A stretch of DNA of 64,000 bases from Chrysopilus asiliformis (Eukaryota > Arthropoda > Insecta > Diptera > Rhagionidae): contig OZ035964.1 of assembly GCA_964034945.1 (NCBI GenBank), positions 6,219,895-6,283,894 on the forward strand. Direction: 5' to 3'. Shown here piece by piece: positions 42,979-55,464 of this stretch (the first letter of the stretch is position 1; every line of letters begins with the position of its first letter). A program made the position numbers and the translations under genes. Below the pieces are notes generated by a model, which was not told where the DNA came from, ran no database searches, and was given only the letters and a program-made list of their open reading frames with translations.

Positions 42979-44435
42979 TGGGATTGGAGGGGCGGGTAGA
43001 GCCCGGTCGGGTTAAAATCAGTTGGCTGGGAAATATCACGATATCGGACACCTCCTTCCGTCGTGCCGTAGTGATGGTAAAGTGGCCGCGGTGAGCACGC
43101 GAGAATTGACGAGTTTGCGGTCGGGTCAGGTCACGGCCACCACAATCACAGCAGCAAACATCGATGAAACCGCGGATGGAAGGGCGCCCGTTTATTGTCG
43201 TTTTCGTCATAATCAACATCAATGAAAGATTATTTACCCGATATAAGACACGCAATTTTTATTTCAACTGCCGGTTGTTTGGAAAATCTTACAAACTGTT
43301 CGTCATATTCGTATTAGACACAAAAAAAATTATTCTACTGTGCGTTGACACGATAAAACGTATACATATTTGATAGGCTGGTAGGTGGGAATATATTAAA
43401 CTAAAAACAAAACAAAAAAAAAACTGTCTACGATTGGCGCGAGGGAGGTGAGATGCGGCAGCGGTAATCACCGAAATTGCCAATAATTGAAAATATAGCA
43501 ATTTAGCAATCAAAACAACTAAAAATCGTTTCATTCGAACATCAAATACAAGTAGATGACAAAATATAGCGTCTATTGGACTATTATGCGATGAAGAAAT
43601 TTAGTAAGGGGTTTATTTTATTGTAAATTGAATTGATATCTACAGAGCGCGGAAAACACATTTATACCAACATTTGTTCACAAAAACCCCTGAGGTGTAT
43701 AGATGTGTGTAAATCTAGACAACAAAAATACAAAGTGTTTGATTGGATATCTTATAAAAATTTATAATAGCTGTTTTTTTAAAAAATAATCCTATTAAGA
43801 GAGCTATATGGATCATTAAAAAAAACGTATGGGAATTTATTGTGGTTTTAAGTTGTTTTTAGTTTATGTTAATAACCCGTATGTTGAGGGAATTACGTTT
43901 AATATCGCAAAAATTACGTTTAATATCGCAATTACCAGCTAGAATAGTTAGCTTGCCTTTTTCGTCGCTAGATTTTTCAGTTTTCGGATAATAGTTTTAA
44001 TGTAATGGAAATAGAATTCAATATTCACATACCTATGATAGCAAAGACAAAAGCAGAGACATGCAGCGAGGGAATTTTTTTATTTCTCAATAACAAATCA
44101 TGATCCCGATAAAACTTGGCTTACGAATTTTTATGGGAATTAATCCGGATTTGGTTCATTAAAAAAACACCAAATATTTCAAAAAAATTGGCTAGCACAT
44201 TGGAGAATACAATAAACCCTTCCTTTTCCCCTCACGGATTTTTTCCTTTTTTGAAATTAAACAATGCGTTGCGTCGTCGGTATGGAAAACAAAAATTAGA
44301 CTAAATGTATTTAAAATATTTCAAATAAATTTTCCATACATTATACTTTAACTGTTGTGACATTTAAAGAGTGCCAACATCATAAGCTATGCTGAGAAAA
44401 ATTGGGTAAAAAAGTCGCGGATAAATGGTCCGCGT
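42979..44435. other. GC-rich patch then AT-rich spacer
   Basis: The segment 42,979-43,210 is GC- and CpG-rich, with GCCGCG|GTGAGC at 43,091 as a donor-like site. After 43,240 the sequence returns to AT-rich spacer with short direct repeats (AATTACGTTTAATATCGCAA at 43,890-43,930). No gene called. Confidence 0.4.
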
Positions 44436-44483
44436 AAGGAGAACATTAACCGACATCTCCTTCCGCTCATCCGGCCATCCTGA
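44436..44483 (+). pseudogene. LINE ORF2 C-terminal tail, copy 1
   Basis: KENINRHLLPLIRPS followed by TGA, colinear with the tail at 48,018-48,124 (KENINRRLLLSFRSS and TGA), and the two share about 20 bases of 3' flanking sequence (AGCTGTGCTTCGGCATT). Truncated at the 5' side, as is usual for LINE copies. Confidence 0.65.
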
Positions 44484-44836
44484 GCTGTGCTTCGGCATTC
44501 TTTAATGCCTTCCTTTAAGTCTTCCCCTATAAGCTCTGGCTGAAACTACAAAGAAAGGCGTAAAATTTAGCCTATGCTAAGCGCGCATTGATTTAAGAAA
44601 AAAAAATTTGTTAAAATAATAATTGTTTTGTTAAACAAAAATTTTCCTGCAAAAATACTCGTTTCAAGTCACAATTTTGTGATTTCAACAAAAATGTGGT
44701 TAATTTAACAATGATTTTATCCATATGACCAATTTTTTCTCTGAGTATGCGTTCGGACAGGTAAAAATATGTCAATCTCTGGCGGGAGAAATTCGAAAAT
44801 TAACCCATTTTGGCCTAGAGAGACCATAATCTAGAG
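44484..44836. other. spacer
   Basis: Probably in part LINE 3' untranslated sequence followed by AT-rich spacer. Nothing else recognised. Confidence 0.4.
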
Positions 44837-45043
44837 CAAGCAAGCATCATCAGCTAGTGGCTCAGCTGGCTCATCACACAGATTGGCTTTAACAGCGTAG
44901 CCCTATAATCGACCTTTTATTGTGTGCTGTAATGCTTGTGTGTTGCGGTTTCAACCGTGCTTTGGAGTTGGAATCGGTGCCGTATTTTAATGTGTAGTGG
45001 TTACAAATTTTGATTGTAAAGGGAGCGACTTTGATGACCCCTG
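44837..45043. mobile_element. hAT-like MITE, copy 1 (207 bp)
   Basis: Starts CAAGCAAGCATCATCAGC and ends TTTGATGACCCCTG, giving short imperfect inverted repeats, with an exact 8-bp duplication ATCTAGAG at 44,829-44,836 and 45,044-45,051. Same family as 61,836-62,138, from which it differs by an internal deletion of about 95 bases. Confidence 0.9.
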
Positions 45044-45609
45044 ATCTAGAGAGTGGATATCAGCAGAGTAGGACAGTCTATTAACTCCAATTAGAACGGC
45101 CTATTGACCATGTTCAGATTGGTTGAAATATTCCTCATAATTCTGACAGAAACTGGCAACATTAGGGCAAGGTGAGGAAGTGGAACTCAGTCCCTGAACA
45201 GGCTCATTAAGCCCAATTCAGACTAACGATTGTGATTACGATTCAAACTTCTCGACCAATGAGATCAAATCTTTCAACGGTAGTGACATGAAAGGCTCAA
45301 AGTTGCTCAAGTGGTGGTCGGTAAATCGACCGCTTGAGTCCAAGGAAGTGAAGTAGTGCGAAAAAAGCTGTACGAATTGAGCAGAGAAAGGTATAAACAA
45401 GTAAAAAACGCCTCTATTATCTGCAAAAACTTTGAAAAGACGAACTGTTTTCGAGAAAATTACACAAAAAAGGAGAATTAATGATTCGATTTAGTTTTAG
45501 AAATGGTTCGATTTCTTTTTAGACTTTTGAAGACGTAATGTCATGTATTGCATAAGTCCGTTTGCCTGCTACAGGCCAGAGTTAACTTGGATCAGCTTTA
45601 TTATATTTA
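45044..45609. repeat. spacer with MITE fragment
   Basis: The segment 45,213-45,290 (AGCCCAATTCAGACTAACGA, CTTCTCGACCAATGAGATCA) is a reverse copy of 6,510-6,632. Nearby, GGTCGGTAAATCGACC forms a small palindrome at 45,317-45,332. Remainder unassigned. Confidence 0.6.
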
Positions 45610-45939
45610 TCATACTAATATATAAAAATGAGTAGATGTCTGTCTGTATGTCTGTCTGTTCCTTATTCACGCAAAAACGGCTGAACCGATGGACTTGAAA
45701 TTTGACATGAGTGTCTGTGGTAGTTCTGGTTCCAACATAGGCATACGGAAAAGTAGCGCTAGGGGTGGGGAGAGTAAGGGGGGGGGGTAAAGTGATTTCG
45801 AAACTTAGTTTTTCCGCTATGTTACTCTTTCGCGGGGAAACTACTGAACCGATTGGCCTGAAATTTAGCTTCAACATAGACCATAAAAAAATAAAAATTT
45901 GAAAAAACTTAACCCGGCAACGACGGGTATGCAAGCTAG
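45610..45939 (+). mobile_element. Helitron-like element, copy 3 (330 bp)
   Basis: TCATACTAATATATAAAAAT start preceded by A, (GTCT)n, GGCTGAACCGATGGACTTG, CTACTGAACCGATTGGCC, and AACCCGGCAACGACGGGTAT then GCAAGCTAG followed by T. This is the cleanest full-length copy, used to define the ends. Insertion between A and T with no duplication fits Helitrons. Confidence 0.92.
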
Positions 45940-45974
45940 TATTTTATGTGAAAATCATTTAGAAGTTTATAAGA

Positions 45975-46470
45975 TTTAGTATACCGTTTGTAATGCATCG
46001 AACCAATCGTCAGACACAAAAATGAACTACACCAGGGTGTTAGGGATGACAAAAGATTTTGAATTCCGCATGTCCGTCCGTCTGTCAGTCTGTCAGTCTG
46101 TCAGTCTGTCAGTCTGTCAGTCTGTCAGTCTGTCAGTCTGTCGGTCTGTCAGTCTGTCAGTCTGTCAGTCTGTCAGTCTGTCAGTCTGTCAGTCTGTCAG
46201 TCTGTCAGTCTGTCAGTCTGTCAGTCTGTCAGTCTGTCAGTCTGTCAGTCTGTCAGTCTGTCAGTCTGTCAGTCTGTCAGTCTGTCAGTCTGTCAGTCTG
46301 TCAGTCTGTCAGTCTGTCAGTCTGTCAGTCTGTCAGTCTGTCAGTCTGTCAGTCTGTCAGTCTGTCAGTCTGTCAGTCTGTCAGTCTGTCAGTCTGTCCG
46401 TCTGTCCGTCTGTCCGTCTGTCAGTCTGTCAGTCTGTCTGCCAGTCTATTCTAACGTTAAGAAGAAATCT
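45975..46470 (+). repeat. family B-like repeat with octamer array
   Basis: ACCGTTTGTAATGCATCG, ATGAACTACACCAGGGTGTT, then an array of (TGTCAGTC)n at 46,071-46,449 starting and ending in GTCC/GTCY units. About 45 octamers, very uniform. Shows that family B can carry the same octamer satellite as family A. The 131- and 150-codon frames are repeat-derived. Confidence 0.88.
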
Positions 46471-48017
46471 ATAAAAGCGAGATAAAAGCATAAAAAATAA
46501 AATAAATATTTATCTCGCTTTTACTTTAAAAAAAAATATATTTTATTTCTTTTTTAGTGCATTTTTTTAAGTCCTTTAAGTCCTGCGACAGAAAATCCCC
46601 CATAGTATGTCCATTAGATTCGCAAAAATGCCCAGACGATAGGAACGTGAACCACAAAGAAAGAACCGGTGCAACTGGACTCCGGAGTAAATGGGCTAGC
46701 ACCCATGACAATTAAGAACAATTGAACGTTTTTTATTTTAATTTCTTTTCTCTTTTTGGGATCCCAACAAGCTGTCTCAGTCTATCGCAACTCAGAGTAA
46801 ATACTCGTTTATGAAATGTTGTTAATATCGTTTTTACTTGAAAAAAAAAATCTCTAATCCTGTCCTTTAAGAAAAATAAAATCTGAAGACAAAAGACGAA
46901 AAAAGAGGAAAACTGAAAAGAAACGAAACAACAAAATGAGGTGAAAAAAAAACCAACACAACGCGGACCCGAATTAAATAAATTTGAAATGTGAATAGGG
47001 AGCACAAGAAATGTTGTTTTTTTTTGGTGTCGTTTGAAATTCCCCTGACATTCCTGTCGTCCTATTTATTCCTGTCCATGTCCAACCATGTTCCGGTCCT
47101 TTTCCTAAACCTCACCTCAACATAGTTATGTTTTGTTACCGTTTTCTTTTCCATTTTTTTTTTGTTCCAAAGAAGTGCATTCGCAATGCTATAAAACCGG
47201 TGTACATCACAACATGTACCTAACACCATCAGATCAATTGTAGTCGATATGGCAGCGCATTAGGCCGGGTGACTATACTTGCAGATCTCACCTAGGATAA
47301 ACAAGTAGGCAAAGGTAAATCGTAAAAATGGTAGGTAGTAATTTTTTTTTGTTTTTTTTTTTTTTTTGAAATTTTAAACAGCGAACCAAACACAATGTAT
47401 TCACGTGTGCATGTATTTGTGGTGTAAAAATGTTGTATAGTTGCGATTTCGCCCTATTGTTTGTGCAATGAAAATCCTAGCCCCTTTTAGCAGATTTTAC
47501 TGACTGACTGGCATATCCTAGCCATAATATACGATGCGAGCACTTATTTGTATATCTAACCTATCCCTGGGACCCTTTAACACATCCTGACTGCCACATT
47601 AATATAGTCTATGGTCATGGGCGCCCGCATTTATGAGCAATTAAAAGAAGGGGGTCGTGCCCCCTTTCCTGGATTTCGAAAAATAAGAAACTTGAATAAA
47701 TATTGGATTTTTTTTTCACATTCCTTGAATAAATGTGAAATTACGTCATGCGGTAGTGCTTTCTTATGGAACCGCTCACTACGCTGCGTTAATCACCACG
47801 CGCTAAAGCGACGCCGGACACTGAACGACGATTTTTTTTCACAAAAATTAAGAACGACGTTCATAGATAGTATTTATGAAGAATTTCATAATACTATGAA
47901 AGATTTCATAAACCGATTTGGTCTTCTATGAAACCGTTCATAAATACTGTGAACATACATTTTTTTGATAGCTCCAACCAGAACTTAGAAGAAGACCATT
48001 TAATGCCGAAGCACAGA
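46471..48017. other. spacer with a short hairpin
   Basis: The segment 46,474-46,523 (AAAAGCGAGATAAAAGCATA ... TTATCTCGCTTTT) is a hairpin related to 32,197-32,240. The remainder is spacer: poly-A/T runs, a T run at 47,350-47,367. Around 47,860-47,950 there are inverted TTCATAAATA-type motifs. No gene. Confidence 0.5.
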
Positions 48018-48124
48018 TCAGGATGAACGGAAGGACAGAAGGAGACGTCGATTTATGTTCTCCTTGAACTTTTCCGGGTTATAGTCCGGTGGGAACACAT
48101 CGGATGGTAAATCGTTCCAAAGTC
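48018..48124 (-). pseudogene. LINE ORF2 C-terminal tail, copy 2
   Basis: Minus frame reads LWNDLPSDVFPPDY, then NPEKFKENINRRLL and ends SFRSS with TGA at 48,018-48,020. The W-N-x-L-P motif followed by a short basic tail is typical of the C-terminus of LINE (jockey/CR1/RTE-type) reverse-transcriptase ORFs. The upstream RT domain is not present in readable form, so this is a 5'-truncated, decayed copy. Confidence 0.78.
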
Positions 48125-48842
48125 TTGTTCATAAATATGAAATTTTGATATCGTCATCATCAACAGTGGTGTAATTACCCGCTGCTGGAGACTACAGAAT
48201 AAAATGGCGGTATCATTTTGTTTATCGTGTATCGCCAGCCAGTTTTGAAAATCCAATTAAAAACTATTGCACTATTATTGCAGGGCACGAATTTCAAAAT
48301 AAAACCCGTTTTGGAGATCATATCTTCATTTAGAAATTAGTTTTCATTGTTTTTGTCAGATAGCCTATAATCTAGAGACAATGGGACGTGTAAAAATGGC
48401 CGCTGAGCTGTAAAACGAGCGCGAAAAACTTTAAAAATTTCATTCAATGTTGCAGATAATTCCTGTCGACGCCCATGGTCGTATTTTTTTGTGCTACATT
48501 TCATGTTGCTAATATATCGATGCTACGCACAGCAAAAATATTGAGAGCTAATCATAATACGCACCTCGATACGCGCTCGATGTCATCTCTCGCATGTCCT
48601 CATAGAGGCCATTAATTTTGCTGATTTTTTTTTATCATGACAACCACGTGTGCATGAGTGCGTTTACGTGTGTGTGTCGATGGCTGATTCCTTTTGTCAT
48701 TTGCACACCTTTGATTTATAAAATGATTACACAATAAGAATACAGGATAGTTCCATCAATTTGTTGTTTCATTTTTCGCGTGGCGTTTTTCTATCGTTTG
48801 CAAAAATTTTGGGCATTTTTAATCTTTTGTATGGTCTTTATT
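48125..48842. other. spacer
   Basis: May contain decayed LINE sequence for the first 130 bases. Then unique AT-rich sequence with a GTGTGTGT run at 48,669. No gene recognised. Confidence 0.4.
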
Positions 48843-49670
48843 ACTTCTTATAACAAGTATAATAAAATATTTCATTCGTAAAACATATTCGACCACTTAA
48901 TTTTGCCTCAAACAGATTTCCCAAGCAGTCCGGAGTCGATTGGATTAGAAAAACGTCTGTCAGTTTTTTAGTCTGTCAGTCTGTCAATCAGTCTGTCTGT
49001 CAGTCTTTCTGTCAGTCTTTCTGTCAGTCTGTCTGTCTGGCAGTCTGTCTGTCAGTCCGTTTGTCTGTCAGTCCGTCTGTCTGTCAGTCTTTCTGTCAGT
49101 CTTTCTGTCAGTCTTTCTGTCAGTCTTTCCGTCAGTCTTTCTGCCAATCTTTCTGTCAGCCTTTCTGTCAGAGCCAGAGCCATGAAATTCGATAGGCATG
49201 TTTGGTCCTAGAATGAGACATGCCTATCAACTTTTGATGAAAATTCGTTAGCCGGCAGTAACTAAAATTGCGGCTTTTTCAAAATCTCAATTTGGTTTTT
49301 TGTCATTTACTCCGAAAATACGCGTTTTTCAGTAGCCTTATGTATAACAAAAGTTGGAGACAATAGAATTTTCTATATCTTTGTCTTCTACTAGAACTCC
49401 GTATCTCAAGTTGTTATCGAAAAATACCGTTATTTAAAAAAAAAAAATCAGTTTTTTGCAATTATCTCCAACAGGAACGGTTTTTTGGTGGTTATTTGTA
49501 AGACATAAATTGATGAGTATGGCATTCTTCACACTTTTGCCTTTCACCATTTACCGTTATCTTTTACCGTTATTGAAATATTTTCATTAAAATGTAAGAA
49601 AAAAAAAATAGATTTTCGCAAATTGCTTGCCAACTAACGGTTCCCCGTACAAAAATTTGGAAAAACAAAT
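48843..49670 (+). repeat. family A repeat, copy 8
   Basis: ACTTCTTATAACAAGTATAA, TATTCGACCACTTAATTTTG, GTCCGGAGTCGATTGGATTA, an array at 48,956-49,172 with TTTCTGTCAGTC-type units, GCCATGAAATTCGATAGGC, and the TTACCGTTAT paragraphs ending near CTAACGGTTCCCCGTAC. The last block is missing. Confidence 0.85.
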
Positions 49671-50403
49671 GGAAAACCGCTGAATAAATTGATTTTTGTG
49701 TTAAAAATCTTGAGTGTTTTTCTCATGTGCAATCATGGATGGGTTAAATCTGGGACTGTCACGGCCAATCCAGGACGTTTCGTACATGAAAATTCAATCG
49801 GAGCAGCTTTAAAAAATTGTTGTAATGAAATTGAATCGATTTGAACGTTTCTATTCACACCACATGGGGTATTTTTTCCCATTATTTTTTCCCTAAAAAA
49901 ATGGAAGGGTCTTTTTTATCGAATTCGAAGTTTTCCTCGAGAATTCTCAACGGCAAAAATGATTTCCCGATTTCTCTAGAACGTGAAAATTCGGTAAATC
50001 TATACAAACTTTAGTGGAAAATTCGGTAAATCCACAAACTTTAATAAAAATATTTTTACGTAATTTAAAAACAAAACCCCCATGTTTGATTTGTTAAAGT
50101 TTGTTTTTATCTTTTTTTATACGAATTACTCTTAATTTTGCATAACGCCCCATTCACACTCGCCAGTTTTTCTTGAATTTCTCCGTGAACTTTATTCAGA
50201 ATTTGTTCCGCATCTATAGACGAATAAAATCACTTAGAAAATGTTGTCAAAATTTGAATTTATCCGGACGGACGATTTTATATGAAAAAAATCGAATTCG
50301 GGCGGCTTTCGGGGAATTTTTTTTTGAATTTCGTGATGTAGTGTAAACGGTGGTGAATTTAGTGTAGAGGAATTAAATTTCCGGAATAAAAAGTCAGGTG
50401 TAA
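49671..50403. other. AT-rich spacer
   Basis: No recognised element or gene. A short duplication of AAATTCGGTAAATC lies at 49,986-50,030. Confidence 0.45.
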
Positions 50404-50464
50404 ATGGCACGTAAAAAACATTTCTCGAACACTTCCGAGTAGATTGGAGTCAAATTACGAAAAT

Positions 50465-50760
50465 GTCTTTCTGTCTGTCTGTTTTTTTTTTGTCTGTTTG
50501 TCTATCTGTTTGTTTGTCCGTCCGTCTGTCCGTCCATCCATCCATCCGTCCGTCCGTCCGTCCGTCTGTTCGTTCATCCATCCGTCCGTCCGTCTGTCTG
50601 TCTGTCTGTCCGTTCGTCCGTCCATCCATCCATCCATCCATCCGTCCGTCCGTCTATCTGTCAGTCCGTCCGTTCGTCTATCTGTCAGTCTGTCCGTCCG
50701 TTCGTCTATCTGTCAGTCTGTTAGTCCGTCCGCCCGTTCGTCTATCTGTCAGTCTGTGCA
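50465..50760 (+). repeat. mixed (GTCC/GTCT/ATCC)n tetranucleotide array
   Basis: Unlike the other family A arrays, this one is tetranucleotide GTCY and ATCC, with GTTCGTCTATCTGTCAGTC super-units repeated three times at the 3' side. Several frames on both strands are repeat-derived. Confidence 0.93.
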
Positions 50761-51329
50761 CAAGATTTCTCACAAAAAAAAATAGAAATGGCGACTTTTT
50801 AAAAATCGTAAATGGGTTTCTTTTCGCAATTTACTCCCAAACTAAGCGTTTTTCAGTAATTTTACGTGTTACAAAAGTTGCAGACAATGAAATTTCCTAC
50901 ATTTTTATGCTTTACTTGAACTGCATAACTCAAGCCGTTATCGAGATATACCGTTATTTCAAAAAAAAAAGAAAAAAACAAAAATCTGTTTTTAGCGATT
51001 ATCTCGAAAAAAATAACGGTTTTTTGCTAATTCCATTTATGAGATAAATTAATGAGAATGGCATTCTCCACCATTTTGCCTTTTACCGTTATCCTTAATC
51101 ATTTACCGTTATTGAGATATTTTCATTGAAATGTAAAAAACAAATAAATTTTTGTGAATTGCTCGCAAACTAACGGTTTTTCGATAAAAAAAAAAAGAAA
51201 CAGTTCAAGAAAGAATTAAAGCTTTCTTCATTTTTGCCTTTCACCGTAAATCGATATCTTTTACCGTTATCAAAATATTTCAGACTTTTGTAAAATGAAA
51301 AATTCATATTTTTTATGTAAACTAAAATT

Positions 51330-51578
51330 GAGGCGTTAAAAGCTAGACAAAACCAAGCCACATAATCGAGTTTTTGAAGCTTTTCCACTTTTGTACTATT
51401 ATTGACTGTAAATTTTTGGAAAAAAAACATTCTGTGGACTTTATTACTTAATGTTGAAACGTTTTTTTGGTGCATCCAAACATTTTTGTCTAAAAACTCA
51501 CTCGCAATAGTGATTCAAACACAAAAAAAATTCACGATTTCGACATGTGGGTTGGTCCACTCTAGCTTTTAACGCCTC
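51330..51578. mobile_element. GAGGCG-TIR MITE (Sola-like?), copy 3
   Basis: GAGGCGTTAAAAGCTAGAC to CTCTAGCTTTTAACGCCTC with AATT duplicated at 51,326-51,329 and 51,579-51,582. Inserted in family A copy 9; the uninterrupted AAACTAAAATTTTATTGG in copy 3 (19,515-19,532) represents the empty site. Reverse orientation relative to copies 2 and 4. Confidence 0.92.
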
Positions 51579-51660
51579 AATTTGAATTCGACGGGTTTTT
51601 TGTTATGGAAATTGCGCCAGAACGTAGATTTTTTTTTATAAGAAAGTCATTTGCTGTTCA

Positions 51661-54600
51661 CATCAGATAGTTTTTTGGATCTATAATTTTAAGACTTTTG
51701 TTGTTGTTATTATTTTTATAACCATAACTTATAAAACACAAAATGCTAGTTTTTTTGTTTTTTTGAATGGGTCCGCAGGCAATTTGTGTGGGAAAAACGG
51801 AAGAAGAAAAACAACGACTAAATATAATAATAGTAAAATCACATCACCAACCTGTAATAATCCGTTTTTCTGGAATTATTCTCCATAATAATTGATTTCG
51901 AATTTGTGCAAAAGATGTTAAAAACGGCAATAATTGATGGTAGCGCGACGTAATGACGCGAATTGATGTTGATGTTGGCAATAATGCGGATTATGCGGCT
52001 GTTGCATAAAAGCAAGGAAGTATGGAAATTCCCCCGAAGGTAGCGTTCTCAGATAGCGGCGGTGGCAGCGGCGGCAACGGCGGCAACGGCGACGGCGGCA
52101 GCAACGTAACAATTTAGCCCCGGTGAGCTTATTTTGTTGGCGAATTCCAGATTCTCATCCAGATTCAAAAGTTCACACACTATTATTATTTTTTTTTTTT
52201 TTAAAGATTTTTTTTTCTATGTTATGCGCCCGCATAAGGGAGAGGTGGAACAAAATATCTTGGAAAAAAAAACTTTTTCTTCTATTTGGTATTACATATT
52301 TATACACAAAATTCGTTTATTTTGTCTGGTGCTGGTTTTTAAGTGATTTAATGAACAATTTTCGATTAAAATGATTTCACCCATTAGGGGAGATTCTTTT
52401 TTTTTCATTAAAATATTTCCATTTTCAATTATTGAAACATCACTGCGAATTTAGTTGATTGAAATTATCGGGGATTCAATTTCATGTGATTTTTTTTTTT
52501 TTTTTGGATTTTTCTTTAAAAAAAAATTCTTGTTTATCGATTGATTTAATTAAATTTATTTTTATTTTTATCATAAAAAAAAGAACACACCCACATATAC
52601 ACACACACACACAGATACAGACACAGTCGAAGGAACTTTATTTTCTCAAATAGGTTTTAATTTTGATTCATTTGTTTTGACGATACTTTAATTATTATTA
52701 CTATTTTTTTTCTTTTCTTTTTGTTTAATTCGCTAATCAATATCGATGTAAAATAGCAAAAAAAAAATGCCTTTTTTTTTAAAAAAAATAAATCAAAGAA
52801 TCCAGTAATAAATGGGACTACGTTTTCTTTTGTTGGAAAAAGGAGCATTCGATTTTTCAATAAGAAAATATTTTTATTTTTTTTTTATAAACTTATTTTT
52901 TTTTTCATTTGATTTGATTTTTACCACAATTTCTCATCAATATTTTTTTTTTTTTTAGATATTATAAAAACGAAATTATAATTTCAAAACACTTAGAAAA
53001 AATTACAATACTATATAATTATTATTTTATATATTTTAGGAACTACACATTTCATATGTTAAAAAAAATATTTTTTTTTTAGATTTTTTTTTCTTCAAAA
53101 AATGTTACTTTTGTTGTTGTTGTTGTCACAATTTGATTTTATTTGATTTCTGCTGGTTCTGTTTTTAAATTATTTATTTATTATTATTATTATTTGTTTG
53201 CTGAAACTGATGTTTGTTGAATGTTGTTGTAAATGTTGATGACGCTGATGATAAAATTGCTGCAATAAATACGCGATTTTGAAATATTTTTTGGTAAAAA
53301 ATATTTAATTTCGCATTTGATTTCTTTGTTTTGCTCAATATTTTGTAAAAGACAAATCAAGAAACGAAAGAATTTCAAAGAAATGATGAAAATATATTTA
53401 GAAATTAGCACTTTTTCAGGACGTTTTCGCGATTATTTTCTTTTTCTTTTTTTTTTCTCAGCAAAAAATTCGTAATTCCGAGCCGTTATTTTGCCCACAT
53501 TTTACTTATTATTTGATTTTTCCTCAACACTTCACTGTATTTCTTTTTCTTGCTTTTCCTTATTTTCTTTGAATATGTTTTCACTACATAAACATAACCA
53601 GCTAAAAACAAAAAAAAACTAAAACTAAATAAACCGAAAGAAGCCAATTTTTTGAGTTAAAACAAAAAAAAAATAAAAATAACTCAAATCATAGCCGTTG
53701 GCATTTGAATTACTTTTCTCAGCCTTTAATTCAGGGTTGTCCACCCTGATTTTTCTTACGAGACAAAAAAAAAACAACACATAAAAAACTAATTATAAAA
53801 AAATTTAAAAAAAAAATTGATTAAAAATTTTGCTATTAGCAAAATAAATCACTTGCGGCGATACACTTTTTTTCATTGATTTGCAAGAAATTTTCCATCA
53901 AAATTTCGCATATTTGTTACAACATTAGCCATCCTTTAGGCGGGGATGCGGGGGGGACAAGAAGGGGTTGGCGAATTCATTCATGATTTTTTTTTCCACA
54001 AGTAAACACTTGATTTATACCCCCAAAAACCGCATCCGATTTTTTTTCGATTTTTTTCCGATATTCTTTCATTTTTTTAATCCAACTCTGGCTGGATTTT
54101 AGGAAAACCAGGATTAATTGTTTTTTTTTTGTACAAAAATTAACACAAAATCAATTCAAAAAATTGTTTTGAAATTTTTTCTGGGGAAAAATCTCACAAC
54201 TCTTTCCAAGATTATGGAAATTCTAGAAAAAAGAAAACTAAAAATTTTGACAAATAATAAAAAGAGACAAATCTTAACGCAAAATAATTTGAATAAACAT
54301 TTTTGAAAAAAAACCAGTAGTTGGAAGAAAAATTTCATGGAATTTCAAAAAAAAAAAAACAGAAAAAAAATCGCGCCACTATTTAAAACCGTTATCCTGG
54401 AGCCGATTTCAAAATTTCCAACGGTGGCGGATGGATTTTCATAGAATCGAACATAATTTCTTTTTTATGTAATCTTATTTATTATTTCTTTTCTTTGGTT
54501 TCCGTAATTAGACGGAGAATTCGTCGTTGATTTGATTCACTCAAAAAAAAAAACACACTACAGATTTATTAACCAATAAACTTTACGGACGCAATGACGA

Positions 54601-54920
54601 TTGCTAACGGTCACTATTCCAATGACAGCAGTAGGATTTTTTTCCCCCGACCAATTATGATATTAGAAACAAAAGCAAAAGCAAAAAAAAACAATAATTT
54701 TAATTACGTTTCTGACGATTGAAATTATGTTGTATTTGCGATCGATAATTAAAAAAAAAAACATATATATTTATTTTTTTTGATATATTTTTTTTTGTTA
54801 AATTACTATTGATTTGTTGTGTTTATTGGATGTAATTTTATGTTGTTTGTTTTTAATTAATTTATTATTATTTTTTATGATAAGTATTATAATTTTAGTG
54901 GTAATAAGAACAATTTGCGT
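51661..54920. other. homopolymer-rich AT spacer with one GGC-rich island
   Basis: The island 52,020-52,130 carries (GGC/AAC)n. ATG 52,022 opens a 31-codon frame with a Gly/Asn/Ser run ending at TAG 52,117, followed by CCCCG|GTGAGC as a donor-like site. From 52,180 to 54,860 there are dozens of A and T runs and (GTT)n, without credible frames. This could be a long intron or untranslated region; nothing in it proves either. Confidence 0.4.
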
Positions 54921-55440
54921 ATGTTAAAGAGAAATACATGCGCTCAAGCCGAGCGGTGACCGAAGACTGTTCTCGCCTCCATATGATTCCGTTGAGAAGG
55001 GATTTCTTATGCTACTAGCGTGACGAGTACAACAGCATACAACACAACGGCTAACCAACAAAAATACAGAGCATAGGTTTATGTCGAATTGGCCCGAAGC
55101 CGATGGCAGAAGACGAGCATGCATGCAAAATATAAGAAACTAAAAGAAAAGAAGAAACAAAAAAAAAAAAAGAACCAACACCACAGAAACGCACACACTG
55201 AGAATAACGTGCCATAACGTAACGAATCGCAGCATAACACGTTTCTGGTTAAAAACGATTCTTGAGTTATTGACGATACGATGTTATCCGTCGTGTTGCG
55301 TACGCCGAAGCGATGCGATCCGATGATATGCGAACGCCGGTCAAACAAACAGTAAACATAACGAAATCATATCAAAAACCGTGCATATTTAATTTTCCAG
55401 TAGTGCCAGCTCCCTTCGGACCTGAGAAATTCAGAGAAAA
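54921..55440. other. unique spacer
   Basis: More balanced composition. Minus frames at 54,924-55,348 are Cys/Phe-rich and unconvincing. No gene recognised. Confidence 0.35.
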
Positions 55441-55464
55441 CTTTTTTTTCTTGGTGAAACCAAA

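Larger units (their letters stand above)
50404..51660 (+). repeat. family A repeat, copy 9 (interrupted)
   Basis: TAAAAAACATTTCTCGAAC, AGTAGATTGGAGTCAAATTA, a (GTCY)n-type array at 50,465-50,760 with many CATCCATC variants, the ATGGCGACTTTTTAAAAATC line, TTACCGTTATTGAGATATTT, and the 3' block AACGTAGATTTTTTTTTATA with AAGAAAGTCATTTGCTG. It is split by the MITE at 51,330-51,578. Confidence 0.85.

Noticed and set aside
50444..51047. Ser/Val/Pro-rich frames up to 194 codons
   Set aside because: They lie on the tetranucleotide GTCY/ATCC array and then run into family A non-coding paragraphs.
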